Source: Comamonas avium
GTDB lineage: Bacteria > Pseudomonadota > Gammaproteobacteria > Burkholderiales > Burkholderiaceae_C
Direction of reading: 5' to 3'
Assembly (NCBI RefSeq): GCF_014836675.1
Contig: NZ_JACSQK010000004.1
Coordinates: forward strand, 186,001 to 250,000
DNA length: 64,000 bases
How positions within the stretch are numbered: the first letter of the stretch is position 1; the number at the start of each line of letters is the position of its first letter. The position numbers and the translations under genes were made by a program. This document shows, piece by piece, positions 45,236 through 54,379 of this stretch. Under the pieces are notes generated by a model, which saw nothing but the letters and a program-made list of their open reading frames with translations, was not told the origin of the DNA and made no database searches.

Positions 45236-45264
45236 ATTATAACTTAATTCTCAAAATTAAGCAA
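45236..45264 (-). promoter_or_regulatory. Near-consensus sigma-70 promoter
   Basis: On the minus strand, TTGCTT (45264-45259), 17-base spacer, TATAAT (45241-45236). It lies 73 bases past the stop of the Bug receptor gene on the same strand and points away from it toward the terminator at 45063. Confidence 0.7.
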
Positions 45265-45336
45265 TCGTACTAACTTTCAGTGCTAAAGAGCGCTGTCTGT
45301 TGTGCAGCGGCCAGGCGGCCAGGCATGCAAGCTGGC

Positions 45337-46317
45337 TCAGCCTTCGGCCTTAAAGCCAGTACTTTTCACGACCGGGCCCCACTTTTCAATATCAGCTTTA
45401 AGCATTTGGGCAAATGCATCACGCGAAGATGGAGTGACGCCGAATGCCATTTCGGCCAAAGCTTTTTGTACTTTGGCACCCGAAAAGCTGTGGGTGGCCG
45501 CCGTATGCAAGCGAGCCAGCACTTCCGGTTTGGTGCCCCTGGGGGCCAGCAAGCCAAACCACTCCTGTGATGTCATGTCACCCATGCCCAGCTCTGCAAA
45601 GGTGGGCACATTCGGAAGCTGGGCGATGCGCTTGGCGCTGCTGACTGCCAGTGTGCGAACCTTGGGGCTGTCTGCGTAGGGGATGGCTTCACTCACGACA
45701 TTAAAGCTGGATGAAAGCTGCCCACCCATGACATCTTGCAGGGCCAAGGCTCCGCCTTTATAAGGCGCATGCACATAGTTAGCACCCACTCTTGAAGCAA
45801 ACATGGCACCCAGAAAGTGCGGCGTAGTACCTGCACCGGGTGAACCATAGGAGGCTTGCTGCGGATTGGCCACCAGCCACGCGCCAAACTCTTTGAGTGA
45901 GCGAACACTGTCTGGCACCAGAGAGCCAACATTCACGCTATAGGGCAAAGCGCACAAGGAGGCAATGGGGGCCAAATCGGTCAGCGGGTTGTAGCTGAGC
46001 TTGTCGTACACATGGGGGTAGATGGTGAGGATGGAGCCGGGGGTGAGCAGCAGGGTCAGCCCATCGGGTTTGGCGTTCTTGACGGTATCCACGGCAATGC
46101 GCCCGCCTGCGCCGGGGCGGTTGTCTACCAGCACAGGCTGGTCAATTTCATCGGCAAGGTATTGCGCCAGCTGGCGCGCCACGTAATCGGCAGAACCCCC
46201 AGCTGCAAAGCCCACGACAAGACGAACCGCTTGTTTGGCATGGCTGGTGTTGAGCATCCAGGGAGAAACGCTGAGCGCTGAGGCAGAGGCAGCAAGAAAA
46301 TGGCGGCGCGAAGTCAT
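45337..46317 (-). CDS. Tripartite tricarboxylate transporter substrate-binding protein (Bug family), second copy
   Basis: 326 residues, periplasmic Bug-type receptor. The N-terminus SRRHFLAASASA carries twin Arg, suggesting Tat export, unlike the Sec-type copy at 15118. The mature part shows RLVVGFAAGGSADYVARQLA, NRPGAGGRIAVD, YVHAPYKGGALALQDVMGG and NVPTFAELG, all family landmarks. The ligand is unknown and no TctAB genes adjoin. Similarity to the first Bug protein is family-level only. The upstream region contains no clear operator; the downstream region holds the small transcription unit. Confidence 0.92.
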   Translation of the reverse strand: MTSRRHFLAASASALSVSPWMLNTSHAKQAVRLVVGFAAGGSADYVARQLAQYLADEIDQPVLVDNRPGAGGRIAVDTVKNAKPDGLTLLLTPGSILTIYPHVYDKLSYNPLTDLAPIASLCALPYSVNVGSLVPDSVRSLKEFGAWLVANPQQASYGSPGAGTTPHFLGAMFASRVGANYVHAPYKGGALALQDVMGGQLSSSFNVVSEAIPYADSPKVRTLAVSSAKRIAQLPNVPTFAELGMGDMTSQEWFGLLAPRGTKPEVLARLHTAATHSFSGAKVQKALAEMAFGVTPSSRDAFAQMLKADIEKWGPVVKSTGFKAEG

Positions 46318-46964
46318 GGTGAATGCTTTGTCTGGAATTATTCAAAATGCAATGAGAATTAAATGCAGAGAAATGGCATCGGACTGATGGCATTGCATCG
46401 GTGGCAGAAAAACATGCCCGGTGAAGCCCCCCATCACCGCCCTGCCCCATTTTTAGCTTCTCATTGTGATTGGGCGCGATTTTAGAAAGCGTTCTCGCAC
46501 GTTCTTGCTCAATGAGGTCCAAGAGCAGCTAGGGATTACCAGCTTGCGGCATTGACATGAATAGATTAGGGTTAACCATTAATGCGCCATTAATACTGCA
46601 TTCAGTTAAAACCTGCACCAGCCTCTGTCCGCGCAACGATTTCATGCTTCATCAGGGCCAACCCACACGCAGGAAAAATGCACCAAATTCATCAAAAGCC
46701 CCTGAATTAGTCAAATATTGCGCAGCTGCTCACGCCACATTCAAATAAAAATCAAAGAAATTGGCTCGCACAGCCCATGAATAAAACGATATTCGCTATC
46801 TTTTAAATAGCACCTGCGCTACCCATATCCCCGCTGTGTTCAGCCGCGCCCGGTGGGCAGTGCTATGCCGCACTGCTGCATGCCGAAAAAGACTGTGCCC
46901 CATACTTGGGCCGTCTTTCAACCCTCGCCTGCCTGTTGAGCAGGTGGCGCACACAGGAGAATGC
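46318..46964. other. Intergenic region upstream of the methyltransferase gene
   Basis: 647 bases with no supported gene. A TTGACA at 46552-46557 and two direct CCATTAAT copies 11 bases apart (46576-46583, 46587-46594) suggest regulatory DNA. A 63-codon ORF at 46557 has no family features. Confidence 0.4.
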
Positions 46965-47576
46965 GTGCAATCAGCAAGCGACCAATGGTTCGACGAGGCG
47001 TACTACCAGCGCTTTTACTTTGACAAAAAGACCAGCGTGGTGGACCCCGAGCACATTGAGCGTCTGGGCACTTTTGTGTGCAGCTATTTGAAGTATTTGC
47101 GGGTTCCCGTTGCACGCGTACTGGATGTGGGCTGTGGCATTGGCCTGTGGAAGGATGTGGTGCAAAAGCAGTTCCCCGGCTGCAGCTACCAGGGAGTGGA
47201 GTTCAGCGAGTACCTGTGTGGCCGCTTTGGCTGGGAGCGCGGCTCTGTGGTGAATTACAAGTCCAGCGAACCCTTCGATCTGGTCATTTGCCAAGGCGTA
47301 CTGCCCTACCTGAGCCCTGCCGATCTCAAGCTGGCACTGCACAACCTGGGCCAGCTCTCGCGGGGGGCGCTGTATCTGGAGGCAGTGGCACGCGAGGACT
47401 ATGAGCGCGACATCATCGATGAAGACCTGACGGACCCCCGCCTCTTTCGCCACCGTGCAGCGCTGTACCGCCAGGGGCTGGCGCAGAACTTCAATGAACT
47501 GGGCGGCGGGCTGTGGCTCAGCCGCAAGGCGGCAGTGCCTGTGTTCGAGCTGGAGTGCGCAGGCGGCGGGCACTAA
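46965..47576 (+). CDS. Class I SAM-dependent methyltransferase
   Basis: 203 residues starting at GTG 46965, with AGGAG five bases upstream. Motif I VLDVGCGIGLWK binds S-adenosylmethionine; GVEFSEYL is the acidic end of the second strand; DLVICQGVLPYLS is motif IV. The N-terminal WFDEAYYQRFYFDKK is aromatic-rich. The substrate cannot be told from sequence. The frame is open 43 codons upstream, but the GTG has the only good ribosome site. The gene stands alone in its direction, with no biosynthetic partners. Confidence 0.85.
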   Translation: MQSASDQWFDEAYYQRFYFDKKTSVVDPEHIERLGTFVCSYLKYLRVPVARVLDVGCGIGLWKDVVQKQFPGCSYQGVEFSEYLCGRFGWERGSVVNYKSSEPFDLVICQGVLPYLSPADLKLALHNLGQLSRGALYLEAVAREDYERDIIDEDLTDPRLFRHRAALYRQGLAQNFNELGGGLWLSRKAAVPVFELECAGGGH

Positions 47577-47830
47577 GACCTGCAAACGCCACCCTGAATA
47601 CGTCGCTGCTTGGCCTTGTCGCACGCCTGTACTGCCTGCGGTTTCGCGCATCGTCTTCAAGGAAAATCAAAGATTTGTTCGATGGTGTGAACGGCTCTAA
47701 ACGCTGCAGCCCCCACCCAGCAAGCCGCTGACTGGCGTTTGAGGCAAAGCAGCAATGCATCAGCTCCAAGCAGAGCAAGCACTTTGCCCTGCACCCCTGT
47801 GGGTAAGCAGCGACAATCCATCGCTTGCCC

Positions 47831-48631
47831 ATGTCTGCTTTACCCCCACTCTTTCCTCATGCTGTTGCGCGTTTGCGTGCCGCACGCCTTGCGCTCAGTA
47901 CACGGCCATTCTTGGCCCGTGGCGGCCCCAAAGGTGAGCGCTGTGACGGCTGCCGCCTGCGCCCCAGCCATTGCCTCTGTGCTCTGCGCCCTGACTTGAA
48001 CACCCACGCAGGCATGTGCCTGCTGATGCACGATGCCGAGCCCATGAAGCCCAGCAACACGGGCTGGCTGATTGCCGACGTTGTGCGCAGCACCTTTGCC
48101 TTTGGCTGGAGCCGCACCGAAGTCAGCGAAGAGTTGATGGCTTTGCTGCAAGACCCGCAATGGCAGCCGTATGTGGTCTTTCCCGGAGAATTTGTAGACC
48201 CCCCAGAGCGCGTGATGCACGCACTGCCTGCAGCCTCTGTGGCGTCTGTGGCGTCTGTGGCGTCTGTGGCATCTGCGGGCTACGCTCGACGCCCTTTGTT
48301 TATCTTGCTGGACGGCACATGGTCTGAGGCCCGCAAGATGTTCCGCAAAAGCCCATATCTGGACGGTCTTCCGGTGCTGAGCCTCAAGCCTGAACAGATT
48401 TCGCGCTACCGCCTGCGACGCTCCAAACGCGAAGACCACTTTTGCACCAGCGAAGTGGCTGCACTGTGCCTGGAGCTGACGCAGCATCCGCAGGATATGC
48501 ACGCAGGCCATGTGCTGGAGCACTACCTTGAGGTGTACACCCACCACTATCTGCAGGCTAAAAATCAGCTGCTGCCAGATACCAACAGCGTGGCACACAC
48601 CGCTTTTCGCGCAGCACAGCAGCCATCGTGA
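47831..48631 (+). CDS. DTW domain protein (tRNA-uridine aminocarboxypropyltransferase family)
   Basis: 266 residues. A Cys-rich N-terminal segment (CDGCRLRPSHCLC) is followed by the DTW/TDD domain, with LLDGTWSEARKM as the DxTW signature and SEVAALCLEL later. Characterised members such as E. coli TapT put an acp group on uridine 47 of tRNA using S-adenosylmethionine. A run of VAS repeats (about residues 136-148) arises from tandem nonamers at 48235-48276 and lies in a loop before a core strand. ATG 47831 is chosen over a TTG two codons upstream. Confidence 0.9.
   Translation: MSALPPLFPHAVARLRAARLALSTRPFLARGGPKGERCDGCRLRPSHCLCALRPDLNTHAGMCLLMHDAEPMKPSNTGWLIADVVRSTFAFGWSRTEVSEELMALLQDPQWQPYVVFPGEFVDPPERVMHALPAASVASVASVASVASAGYARRPLFILLDGTWSEARKMFRKSPYLDGLPVLSLKPEQISRYRLRRSKREDHFCTSEVAALCLELTQHPQDMHAGHVLEHYLEVYTHHYLQAKNQLLPDTNSVAHTAFRAAQQPS
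48235..48276 (+). repeat. In-frame nonamer repeat (TCTGTGGCG)
   Basis: About four head-to-tail copies, the last one changed to TCTGTGGCA, inside the DTW gene. They encode Ser-Val-Ala units, so changes in copy number would keep the frame. Confidence 0.9.
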
Positions 48632-48754
48632 ATACAGCGGGCAGGCATGCCCGTGACCATAATTTGCATAACACCGGGATGTCTTAAGCCAGTGGGACAA
48701 TTTGCAGCAACGGCTGCTGGATGTGCATGGCGGCCCATGTGAATGCGAACCCCC

Positions 48755-49675
48755 ATGAAGTCTGTTGCGAAGTTCTCCCTGACATCGGTGGCTGTTTCTG
48801 CCGCCTTTTTTGCGTCTGCTTTAACGGCTGTGGCTGCCACGCCTGACTCCCCCACGCTGCAGCGCTGGCAAGCCGGTGGCACCGTAGTGCTGGGTGTTCG
48901 TGAAAGCGCAGCGCCCATGTCGTATGCGCTGGGGGCCAATGAAAAGTTTGTGGGCTATCACACGGAGTTGTGCGAAAAAGTGGTGCATGCCATTGCGCCC
49001 AAGGCCAAGCTGAAATACATGGTGCTGACGGCGCAGAACACCATGCCCTTGATCCACAACGGCACGGCAGACTTCAATTGCGCCAGCATGACCAACAGCC
49101 TCAAGCGCCAGGATCAGGTAGCGTTTGGACTCACCACTTATGTCAGCGAAGTGCGCATGGCTGTGGCCAAGAGCAACCCCATCAGCAGTTTCAAGCAACT
49201 GGATGGCAAAAAGGTGGCAGCGATTACCGGCACCACGGCCGTACAGATTTTGCGCCGTTATGCGGCGGACAACGGCATTCAGTTTCAGACTTTGATGGCC
49301 AAGGACCACTTTGAAGCCTTCTTGCTGCTTGAGTCTGGCCGCGTGGACGCTTTTGTGCTGGACGACAACATGCTGGCCGGTGTGATTGCGCAAAGCAAAA
49401 ACCCGCAAGACTACAAAATTGCGGGTGAAGTCATTGGCGCAGAGCCGATTGCCATTCAATTTAGCAAGAGCGACCCGGCAATCAAGCAGGCCGTGGACGA
49501 TGTGATCCGCCAGTTGATTGCCAATGGTGAGATAGAGCGCCTGTACGCCAAGTGGTTTACGCAGCCAATTGCCCCCAAGAACATGAACTTGAATTTGCCG
49601 ATGGGCATTACGCTCAAGAAGATGCTGGCTCAGCCCAATGATGTGCCGGTGGAGCAATTTGACAGCGTGCGATAA
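48755..49675 (+). CDS. Amino-acid ABC transporter substrate-binding protein (GltI-like), orphan
   Basis: 306 residues from MKSVAKFS with a Sec signal peptide (cleavage near AVAA). It belongs to the periplasmic binding-protein family 3: VLGVRESAAPMSYALG, FVGYHTELC, NGTADFNCASMTNS, GTTAVQILRRY, ESGRVDAFVLDD. The pattern resembles glutamate/aspartate receptors (GltI/DEBP). No permease or ATPase gene adjoins, and the liv operon beside it is of a different family and opposite strand, so it must work with components elsewhere. An alternative ATG lies four codons upstream. Confidence 0.9.
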   Translation: MKSVAKFSLTSVAVSAAFFASALTAVAATPDSPTLQRWQAGGTVVLGVRESAAPMSYALGANEKFVGYHTELCEKVVHAIAPKAKLKYMVLTAQNTMPLIHNGTADFNCASMTNSLKRQDQVAFGLTTYVSEVRMAVAKSNPISSFKQLDGKKVAAITGTTAVQILRRYAADNGIQFQTLMAKDHFEAFLLLESGRVDAFVLDDNMLAGVIAQSKNPQDYKIAGEVIGAEPIAIQFSKSDPAIKQAVDDVIRQLIANGEIERLYAKWFTQPIAPKNMNLNLPMGITLKKMLAQPNDVPVEQFDSVR

Positions 49676-49733
49676 GCCAGTCTCTTGCAACGCAGTGGCC
49701 CGCAGTGCCCGCATTGCAGGCTCACAGTGCCAC

Positions 49734-49766
49734 AACAAAAAACCGCCTGCAAGGCGGTTTTTTGTT
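49734..49766. terminator. Bidirectional terminator between the orphan receptor gene and livM
   Basis: AAACCGCC / GGCGGTTT stem with a five-base loop and A/T runs on both sides. Confidence 0.85.
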
Positions 49767-49781
49767 GCTTATTGCGCAGCC

Positions 49782-50780
49782 TTACAGAGACTTGCCACTG
49801 CCTCTTCGACGCGCCAGCCAGGCAATGATTTCGCCCATCACACCACGGCGGAATGCCAGCACACAGACGACGAAGATAAAGCCGGTGACGATGGTCACAG
49901 ACTCGCCCAGCGTGCTGAACCACTCCACGCCAGTGAGCTTGGACAGGAAGCTGCCAAAGTCGCCAATCTTGTTTTCCAGCGCCACCACAATGGCTGAGCC
50001 CACGATAGGACCCGACAAGGTACCCATGCCGCCCATCAAGGTCATCAACACCACGTGACCTGACGATGTCCAGTGCACATCCGAGAGCGTGGCAAAGCCC
50101 AGAACCACGGTTTTGAGCGAACCGGCCAAGCCTGTGATGGCGGCAGACAGCACAAACACCAGCAGCTTGAAACGGTTCACGTCATAGCCCAAAGAGATGG
50201 CACGTGGCTCGTTCTCTTTGATGGCCTTGAGCACCTGACCAAATGGCGAGTGCACGGTGCGCACGATGACCAAAAAGCCCAGCACGCAGATGACGAGCGC
50301 CACGTAATACATGGTCAGGTCGCTGCTCAAATCAATCACGCCAAACAGCTTGCCACGCGGCACTCCCTGCAAACCATCTTCACCACCGGTAAACGGAGCC
50401 TGCAGCGCCACAAAGAACAGCATTTGCGCCAGTGCCAGCGTGATCATGGAAAAGTAAATGCCCTGGCGGCGAATGGCCAGCCAGCCTGCGAGCAAGCCCA
50501 GGGCTGCACCACCCAAGGTGCCCAGCAGCATGCCCAGCTCTGGCGTAAAGCTCCACACCTTGATGGCATGGCCCGCCATGTAGGCCGCACCACCCAGAAA
50601 GGCAGCATGGCCAAAAGAGAGCAGCCCGGTGTAGCCCAGCAGCAAATTGAAGGCTGAAGCAAACAGTGCAAAGCACATGAGCTTCATGACGAACACAGGA
50701 TAAGCGCCAAAGAAGGGGGCGAAAATCAGAGCCAGCAGCAACAAGCCGTAGCCAAAGAATGCAAGTTTCTTGGAAGTCAT
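49782..50780 (-). CDS. livM: Branched-chain amino acid ABC transporter permease LivM
   Basis: 332 residues, about ten membrane helices. Family features: FNLLLGYTGLLSFGHAAFLGGAAY in the early helices, the cytoplasmic coupling segment VLKAIKENEPRAISLGYDVNRFKLLVF (quoted in part; the E-x-x-A-x-x-x-G motif contacts the ATPases), and MGGMGTLSGPIVGSA near the end. Pairs with LivH to form the channel. Last gene of the minus-strand liv operon, 15 bases after livH, with a terminator beyond. Confidence 0.95.
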   Translation of the reverse strand: MTSKKLAFFGYGLLLLALIFAPFFGAYPVFVMKLMCFALFASAFNLLLGYTGLLSFGHAAFLGGAAYMAGHAIKVWSFTPELGMLLGTLGGAALGLLAGWLAIRRQGIYFSMITLALAQMLFFVALQAPFTGGEDGLQGVPRGKLFGVIDLSSDLTMYYVALVICVLGFLVIVRTVHSPFGQVLKAIKENEPRAISLGYDVNRFKLLVFVLSAAITGLAGSLKTVVLGFATLSDVHWTSSGHVVLMTLMGGMGTLSGPIVGSAIVVALENKIGDFGSFLSKLTGVEWFSTLGESVTIVTGFIFVVCVLAFRRGVMGEIIAWLARRRGSGKSL

Positions 50781-50795
50781 GGTGTGTGCCCCTTC

Positions 50796-51680
50796 TTATT
50801 TCTCTTTGCCGAACAAGCCGGCGGGGCGAATCAGGAGAACGATGACCATGATGACAAACACCACGGTGGACGAAGCTTCGGGGTAGAACACCTTGGTCAG
50901 GCCTTCAATCACACCCAGACCAAGGCCCGTGAGGATGGAGCCCATGATGGAGCCCATGCCGCCAATGACCACCACAGCAAACACCACGATGATCAGGTTC
51001 TGCCCCATGAGCGGTGTCACCTGGTACACCGGCGCTGCCAGCACGCCAGCAAAAGCGGCCAGCGCCACGCCAAACGCGTACGTCAGGGTGACCATCAGAG
51101 GCACGTTGATACCAAAGGCTTCAACCAGACGCGGGTTCTCGGTGCCTGCGCGCAGGTAGGCTCCCAGACGGGTTTTCTCAATCACGTACCAGGTGGCAAA
51201 ACACACCACCAGCGATGCCACTACAACCCATGCACGGTAGTTGGGCAGGATCATGAAACCAAGGTTGGTCGCCCCCTCCAGCAGCTCGGGGGTGTCATAC
51301 CCAAGGCCCGAAACACCGTAGATCGAGCGAAACACACCTTCAATCAGCAGCGACAGCCCAAGCGTGAGCAACAGGCCGTAGAGGTGGTCGAGTTTGTAGA
51401 TCCAGCGCAGCAAGAACCGCTCAATCAAAACCCCAAATGCCCCCACAACGAGCGGAGCCAATATCAGCATGGCCCAGTAGTTGATACCCAAATAGCTCAA
51501 GCCCATCCAGGTGACCATGGCCCCCAGCATGAACAGTGCGCCATGCGCAAAGTTGATGACGTTGAGCAAGCCAAAGATGACGGCCAGCCCAAGGCTCAAT
51601 ATTGCATAAAACGAGCCATTGACCAGCCCCAGCAATAGCTGGCTGAGCAGGCCCGGCAATGAGACACCGAAGATTTCCAT
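50796..51680 (-). CDS. livH: Branched-chain amino acid ABC transporter permease LivH
   Basis: 294 residues, hydrophobic, about eight helices. It starts MEIFGVSLPGLLSQLLLGLV, then SLGLAVIFGLLNVINFAHG (typical of LivH), a coupling segment with RAGTENPRLVEAFGIN, and VVVIGGMGSIMGSIL near the C-terminus. Forms the membrane channel with LivM. In operon order it follows the two binding-protein genes and precedes livM, with an 83-base gap to the upstream gene. Confidence 0.95.
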   Translation of the reverse strand: MEIFGVSLPGLLSQLLLGLVNGSFYAILSLGLAVIFGLLNVINFAHGALFMLGAMVTWMGLSYLGINYWAMLILAPLVVGAFGVLIERFLLRWIYKLDHLYGLLLTLGLSLLIEGVFRSIYGVSGLGYDTPELLEGATNLGFMILPNYRAWVVVASLVVCFATWYVIEKTRLGAYLRAGTENPRLVEAFGINVPLMVTLTYAFGVALAAFAGVLAAPVYQVTPLMGQNLIIVVFAVVVIGGMGSIMGSILTGLGLGVIEGLTKVFYPEASSTVVFVIMVIVLLIRPAGLFGKEK

Positions 51681-51763
51681 GAGAGAGACGCTAGTGATTG
51701 GACAGGTGTGCCCTGGTAGATGTGGAGCGCACGCCTGCGCAATGCAGGCGTGCTGCGGTCACA

Positions 51764-52972
51764 TCACTTCCAGAGCGCGCATTTGGTGTCGGCCTTGGTC
51801 GTCCAGACAGTGTCTGCAGGCAATGTCTGCAGCACTTTCAGGTAGTCCCAGGGTTTTTTGGATTCGGCAGGTGACTTGGCTTCCACCAGGTACATGTCGT
51901 GGGCGTAGGTGCCATCAGGGCGAATGACACCCTTGCCGTAAAAGTCTGACAGCGGCGTGCTCTTGAGGTAGGCCATGACCTTCTCAGAGTCGGTGCTCTT
52001 GACTGCATCAACGGCCTTGAGGTATTGCATGACTGCGGAGTAATCCGCAGCCTGTACATCTGTAGGCATGCGCTTGGTCTTGGCAAAGAACTTGTCAGCG
52101 AACTTGCGTGACTCGTCATTCATGTCCCAGTACCAGCTGGTGGTGTGCAGCAGGCCTGCCGTGTTCTTGAGGCCCAGCGAGTGAATATCTGTCAGGAAGA
52201 CGAGCAAACCAGCGGTCTTCATGCTCTTGTCGATACCGAATTCTTTGGCCGCCTTGATGGCATTGATGGTGTCGCCACCTGCATTGGCCAGCCCCAGAAT
52301 GTGCGCTTTGGAGCTTTGTGCCTGCAGCAGGAAGCTGGAGAAGTCCGAAGCATTGAGCGGATGGCGCACGCTGCCCTTGACGGTGCCGCCCTTGGCCTTG
52401 ATCACGGCAGTGGTGTCGGTTTCCAGTGCCTGACCAAATGCATAGTCCGCCGTCAGAAAGAACCAGTCTTTGCCACCACGGTCCACCACAGCACCACCCG
52501 TACCTTTGGCCAGCGCCACGGTGTCATATGCATAGTGAATGGTGTAGGGGTTGCACTGCTCATTGGTCAGTGCAGAGCTACCCGCACCATTGTTGATGTG
52601 CAGGCGTTTTTTCTCATTGGCCACTTGCGAGACCGCCAGTGCGGTGCCGGAGTTGGTGCCACTGAAGATCAGGCTGATGCCTTGCGTATCAATCCACTCA
52701 CGCGCCTTGCTGGCGGCAATGTCAGCCTTGTTCTGGTGATCGGCAGACAGCAGCTCAATGGGCTTGCCCAGCACCTTGCCACCAAAATCATCAATCGCCA
52801 TCTGCATGGCCACTGCGCCGTTCTTGCCCTCTACGTCTGCGTACAGACTGGACATGTCCGTCACAAACCCGATGCGCACCTTGTCTTGGGGCTGCGCATG
52901 CGCCGTTGCAGCCATCAGGCCTGCGGCCCCCAGCATTAAAGCCAGTTGGGTGAAATTGCGTTGCTTGCTCAT
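51764..52972 (-). CDS. Branched-chain amino acid ABC transporter substrate-binding protein, second of two
   Basis: 402 residues with a Sec signal peptide (cleavage near TAHA), periplasmic binding-protein family of LivJ/LivK type (KVRIGFVTDMSSLYADVEGKNG at the mature start, quoted in part; SGTNSGTA; HYAYDTVALAKGTG). It resembles the next upstream gene at most positions and shares long identical DNA runs with it in the middle, so the two are recent duplicates. Two receptors of differing affinity on one permease are known from E. coli LivJ/LivK; the ligand here could equally be an amide or aromatic acid. Confidence 0.92.
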   Translation of the reverse strand: MSKQRNFTQLALMLGAAGLMAATAHAQPQDKVRIGFVTDMSSLYADVEGKNGAVAMQMAIDDFGGKVLGKPIELLSADHQNKADIAASKAREWIDTQGISLIFSGTNSGTALAVSQVANEKKRLHINNGAGSSALTNEQCNPYTIHYAYDTVALAKGTGGAVVDRGGKDWFFLTADYAFGQALETDTTAVIKAKGGTVKGSVRHPLNASDFSSFLLQAQSSKAHILGLANAGGDTINAIKAAKEFGIDKSMKTAGLLVFLTDIHSLGLKNTAGLLHTTSWYWDMNDESRKFADKFFAKTKRMPTDVQAADYSAVMQYLKAVDAVKSTDSEKVMAYLKSTPLSDFYGKGVIRPDGTYAHDMYLVEAKSPAESKKPWDYLKVLQTLPADTVWTTKADTKCALWK

Positions 52973-53125
52973 TGCCTTGTCTCCTTGGTGGATGTGGTGG
53001 CTTACGCCTTATGAAAACCATGCCCTGACACACTGCGTATACGGGCGGCAAACACTTGAGAACGCGAAACATTTGCGGCAAGGCGCAGATCCAGCCAGAT
53101 CAGCACCCTGCCAGCATTCAGAGGG

Positions 53126-54325
53126 TTACTTCCACAGAGCGCACTTGCTCTCTTCCTTGGTGGTCCAGACCTGATCGGCCGACAGCTTGCTCACTACCTT
53201 GTAGTAGTCCCATGCTTCCTTGGATTCGGCCGGTGCCTTCACCTGCATCAGGTACATGTCGTGCGCGAAACGGCCGTCCGGGCGAATCACGCCCTGGGCG
53301 TAGAAGTCCTTGATCGGGGTGCTCTTGAGTACAGCCATCACCTTGTCTGCATCGGTGGTGCCGGCCTTTTCAATGGCTTTCAGATACTGCGTTGTGGCCG
53401 AGTAGTTGGCGGCCTGAATATCGGTAGGCATGCGCTTGGTCTTGGCCTGGAACTTGCGGCCAAAGGCGCGCGTTTCGTCATTGAGGTTCCAGTCCCAGCT
53501 GGTGGTCAGCAGCAAGCCTTCGGTGTTCTTGAGGCCCAGGCTGTGCACGTCGGTAATGAACACCAGCAAACCAGCCATCTTCATGGTCTTGTTGATGCCG
53601 AATTCACGCGCAGCCTTGATGGCGTTGATGGTGTCGCCACCGGCATTGGCCAGACCCAGAATCTGAGCTTTGGAGCTTTGCGCCTGCAGCAGGAAGCTGG
53701 AGAAATCCGATGCGTTGAGCGGATGGCGCACGCTGCCCTTGACGGTGCCGCCCTTGGCTTTGACGACCTTGGCGGTATCTGCCTCCAGGGCGTGACCAAA
53801 GGCGTAGTCTGCTGTCAGAAAGAACCAGTCTTTGCCACCGTTTGCCACCACCGCTGTGCCTGTGCCCTTGGCCAGAGCCACGGTGTCATAGGCGTAGTGC
53901 ACGGTATAGGGGCTGCATTGTTCATTGGTCAGCTGCGATGCACCGGCACCATTGACAAAGTACACACGCTTTTTCTCTTGCGCGACCTTGGCGAGCGCCA
54001 GGCCCACGCCAGAGTTGGTGCCACCAAACAGCATGGTGAGGTTTTGCGTATCGATCCATTCACGCGCTTTGGTCGCAGCAATGTCTGGCTTGTGCTGGTG
54101 ATCTTGTGTCAGCAGTTCGACGGGCTTGCCCAGCACCTTGCCACCAAAGTCATCAATGGCCATCTGAATGGCCAGTGCACCGTTCTTGCCATCCACATCC
54201 GCGTAGTTGCTGGACATGTCAGTGATGAAGCCAATCTTGACCTTGTCAGGCTCTTGCGCATGGGCCATGCCGGCCATGGTCAAAGACAGGGCCAAGGCGG
54301 TCAAGGGGGAAGTCATTGCGTGCAT
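53126..54325 (-). CDS. Branched-chain amino acid ABC transporter substrate-binding protein, first of two
   Basis: 399 residues (ATG 54325, or the Met three codons later). The signal peptide ends near MAHAQ; the mature protein is a LivJ/LivK-type receptor with IGFITDMSS, GGTNSGVG, DWFFLTADYAFGHALE and TEGLLLTTSWDW. Tandem paralogue of the following gene, with 153 bases between them that contain no terminator. Both end in the same C-terminal CALWK. The order ATPases, receptors, permeases is unlike E. coli (livKHMGF) but still one operon. Confidence 0.92.
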   Translation of the reverse strand: MHAMTSPLTALALSLTMAGMAHAQEPDKVKIGFITDMSSNYADVDGKNGALAIQMAIDDFGGKVLGKPVELLTQDHQHKPDIAATKAREWIDTQNLTMLFGGTNSGVGLALAKVAQEKKRVYFVNGAGASQLTNEQCSPYTVHYAYDTVALAKGTGTAVVANGGKDWFFLTADYAFGHALEADTAKVVKAKGGTVKGSVRHPLNASDFSSFLLQAQSSKAQILGLANAGGDTINAIKAAREFGINKTMKMAGLLVFITDVHSLGLKNTEGLLLTTSWDWNLNDETRAFGRKFQAKTKRMPTDIQAANYSATTQYLKAIEKAGTTDADKVMAVLKSTPIKDFYAQGVIRPDGRFAHDMYLMQVKAPAESKEAWDYYKVVSKLSADQVWTTKEESKCALWK

Positions 54326-54379
54326 GTTGTCTCTTTGTCTTTATGAATGGGAGCAGGAAAAGCGAGCGTCTTGGTGCGG

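Noticed and set aside
46557..46748. 63-codon ORF
   Set aside because: No ribosome site, signal, motif or typical codon use; its ATG lies within a -35-like hexamer.
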